From NCBI GenBank assembly GCA_025453925.1, contig JALOPK010000117.1, positions 1 through 16,958 of the forward strand: 16,958 nucleotides of DNA. Direction: 5' to 3'. The translations under genes and the position numbers were made by a program. The notes beneath the pieces are model-generated. The model saw only the letters and a program-made list of their open reading frames with translations, was not told where the DNA came from and did not search any database. The stretch comes from Candidatus Eiseniibacteriota bacterium. Its GTDB lineage: Bacteria > JAFGKV01. Each line of letters begins with the position of its first letter. Position 1 is the first letter of the stretch. This document shows positions 16,219 through 16,958 of the stretch, one piece after another.

Positions 16219-16693
16219 AGAATCACCCGTCGACGGTCACACTTACGCGGACGAGGCGACCCCAGGTGCCGAGCGAACCTGATCAGGGCGTACACCGCAA
16301 CAGGCCGGGGCCTCCCCGCATTGCGCTCCGCCCAGGTGCGAAAGGATGTGTCAAAGTAGCCCGCGGTCACGCTGCGTCCCGTCGACGCGGCGATTTCCAG
16401 GTGCTTCCGCCGGGCCGCGGGATCGGCGTTCGCTGCGTCGAAGACGACGTTCGATCCTGAGGCGAGGAGGTTGCTCAGCGCCGTCATTGCCATGCCGAAC
16501 ACCTCATCGTTGCGCTCTTCTCACGTGATCCGAAGGTGAATTCCCGACGAATGGCGTTCATGCATACCACGCGCCTCAGGTCGTGGAGAGCAGCCCATGT
16601 GCGCGTGCCGCTGGCCGGGAGACCCACCAGAATGAGCAGGCGCCCACTAGAAGTCCCCCCGCGGTTCCCGTCGGCCGAGACCGGGGCGCGCAC
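16215..16693 (-). pseudogene. Decayed P-loop kinase (AAA_33 / polynucleotide-kinase-like), frameshifted and Walker A-defective
   Basis: Two overlapping frames together encode one ~159-residue ATP-binding kinase-like protein. The first (from GTG 16693) has LLILVGLPASG, the beginning of a P-loop, then CMNAIRREFTFGS. The second resumes as ERNDEVFGMAM and continues through SNVVFDAANADPAARRKHLE, AGYFDT and RNAGRPRPVAVYALIR, the conserved C-terminal pattern of this family (nucleic-acid or small-molecule kinases). The frame break is near 16515-16522; adding one base restores the frame, and the span of 479 bases is one short of 160 codons. Independently, the Walker A sequence reads GLPASGTRTW where family members have GKST, so the catalytic lysine is lost. 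Its stop still overlaps the downstream GTPase start by 4 bases. A sequencing error could explain the frameshift but not so easily the lysine loss. Confidence 0.7.
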
Positions 16694-16853
16694 GAGACGG
16701 AGGATCTCCTCACGCTCTGCGAGGCGAGGGCCGAGCCGGCGGACTTGCCGTGTGACCGGGGCATACGATCACGGGATGCTCCTGCCCGGCAGCCCGGACA
16801 TCCGCGGGGGCGACTCGAAACGGCGGAGTCATCAGCGGAATCCCATCGTGCCC

Positions 16854-16958
16854 TCACGGGCGTTCCTCGTGGGCATCTTCCCATTCGCCGATCAGGGTCT
16901 CGATCCGCTCCTCCAGTGACCGTTGTTCCCGGTTGAGTTGCACCAAAGCTTCCCATCT
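16854..16958 (-). CDS. C-terminal fragment of a coiled-coil protein, possibly an ABC-F ATPase
   Basis: The minus strand is open from the window edge for 34 codons to a TGA at 16854. The peptide includes WEALVQLNREQRSLEERIET and ends GEWEDAHEERP. The heptad-like charge pattern and the L...EE...LE..IE.L..EWE form resemble the C-terminal coiled coil of ABC-F proteins (Uup/EttA-like), whose last helix often reads L-x-x-x-WE. This rests on 34 residues only, so the product is a guess. The rest lies outside the window. It is 161 bases upstream of the kinase-like gene on the same strand. Confidence 0.4.
   Translation of the reverse strand, partial: RWEALVQLNREQRSLEERIETLIGEWEDAHEERP

Noticed and set aside
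16710-16832. A 40-codon minus-strand frame (MTPPFRVAPADVRAAG...) between the ABC-F-like tail and the kinase
   Set aside because: It ends in a proline/arginine-rich stretch with no recognisable motif. It might be the kinase N-terminus in a third frame, but nothing supports that.
16576-16956. A 126-codon minus-strand frame over the start of the kinase
   Set aside because: The kinase P-loop motif is in a different frame, and this translation has no family features.

Overview
The window looks like chromosomal DNA from a GC-rich Gram-negative bacterium. An apparent outer-membrane beta-barrel protein with a signal peptide points to a diderm. A repeat protein ending in a FlgD/Por-secretion-like Ig domain is typical of the FCB group and of candidate phyla such as Eisenbacteria. 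That placement is an inference from protein style; there is no rRNA or other marker here. I see no tRNA, rRNA, CRISPR array, insertion sequence or phage gene.

Layout. (1) 1-2720, plus strand: the 3' part of an ABC transporter ATPase gene, joined by a 4-base overlap to a membrane subunit that carries a large extra C-terminal propeller-like domain. (2) 2756-4396, plus: a protein with eight repeats and a C-terminal FlgD-like Ig domain, but no visible signal peptide. (3) 4551-5285, minus: a seven-TPR protein. (4) 5528-7556, plus: a UbiA-family prenyltransferase resembling decaprenyl-phosphate phosphoribosyltransferase, then a HisC-like PLP aminotransferase. A promoter and a leader with two hairpins precede them. 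(5) 7557-10608, minus: a large protein with two receiver-like domains followed by a PEP-synthase/PPDK-type ATP-binding domain, split by a one-base frameshift near 8962-8970. (6) 10853-11605, plus: the beta-barrel protein. (7) 11606-12362: about 760 bases with no gene I can support. (8) 16693 down to 12363, minus: a decayed P-loop kinase, two dynamin-like GTPases and a DUF456 membrane protein, joined by 4-base stop/start overlaps at every junction. (9) 16854-16958, minus: the last 34 codons of a coiled-coil protein, perhaps an ABC-F ATPase.

The most unusual part is the tightly coupled kinase-GTPase-GTPase-DUF456 operon. The two GTPases share an unusual switch II motif (DSPDxDS) and an EKY motif, but only the second has clear membrane-spanning segments, so a heteromeric membrane-remodelling or membrane-sensing pair is a reasonable hypothesis. 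The kinase has both a frameshift and a lost Walker A lysine. The second unusual item is the double-receiver/PEP-synthase-like protein, which lacks the phosphohistidine and PEP-binding domains of true PEP synthase. Two single-base frame breaks within 8 kb could reflect assembly error, so reads should be checked before calling either gene dead.
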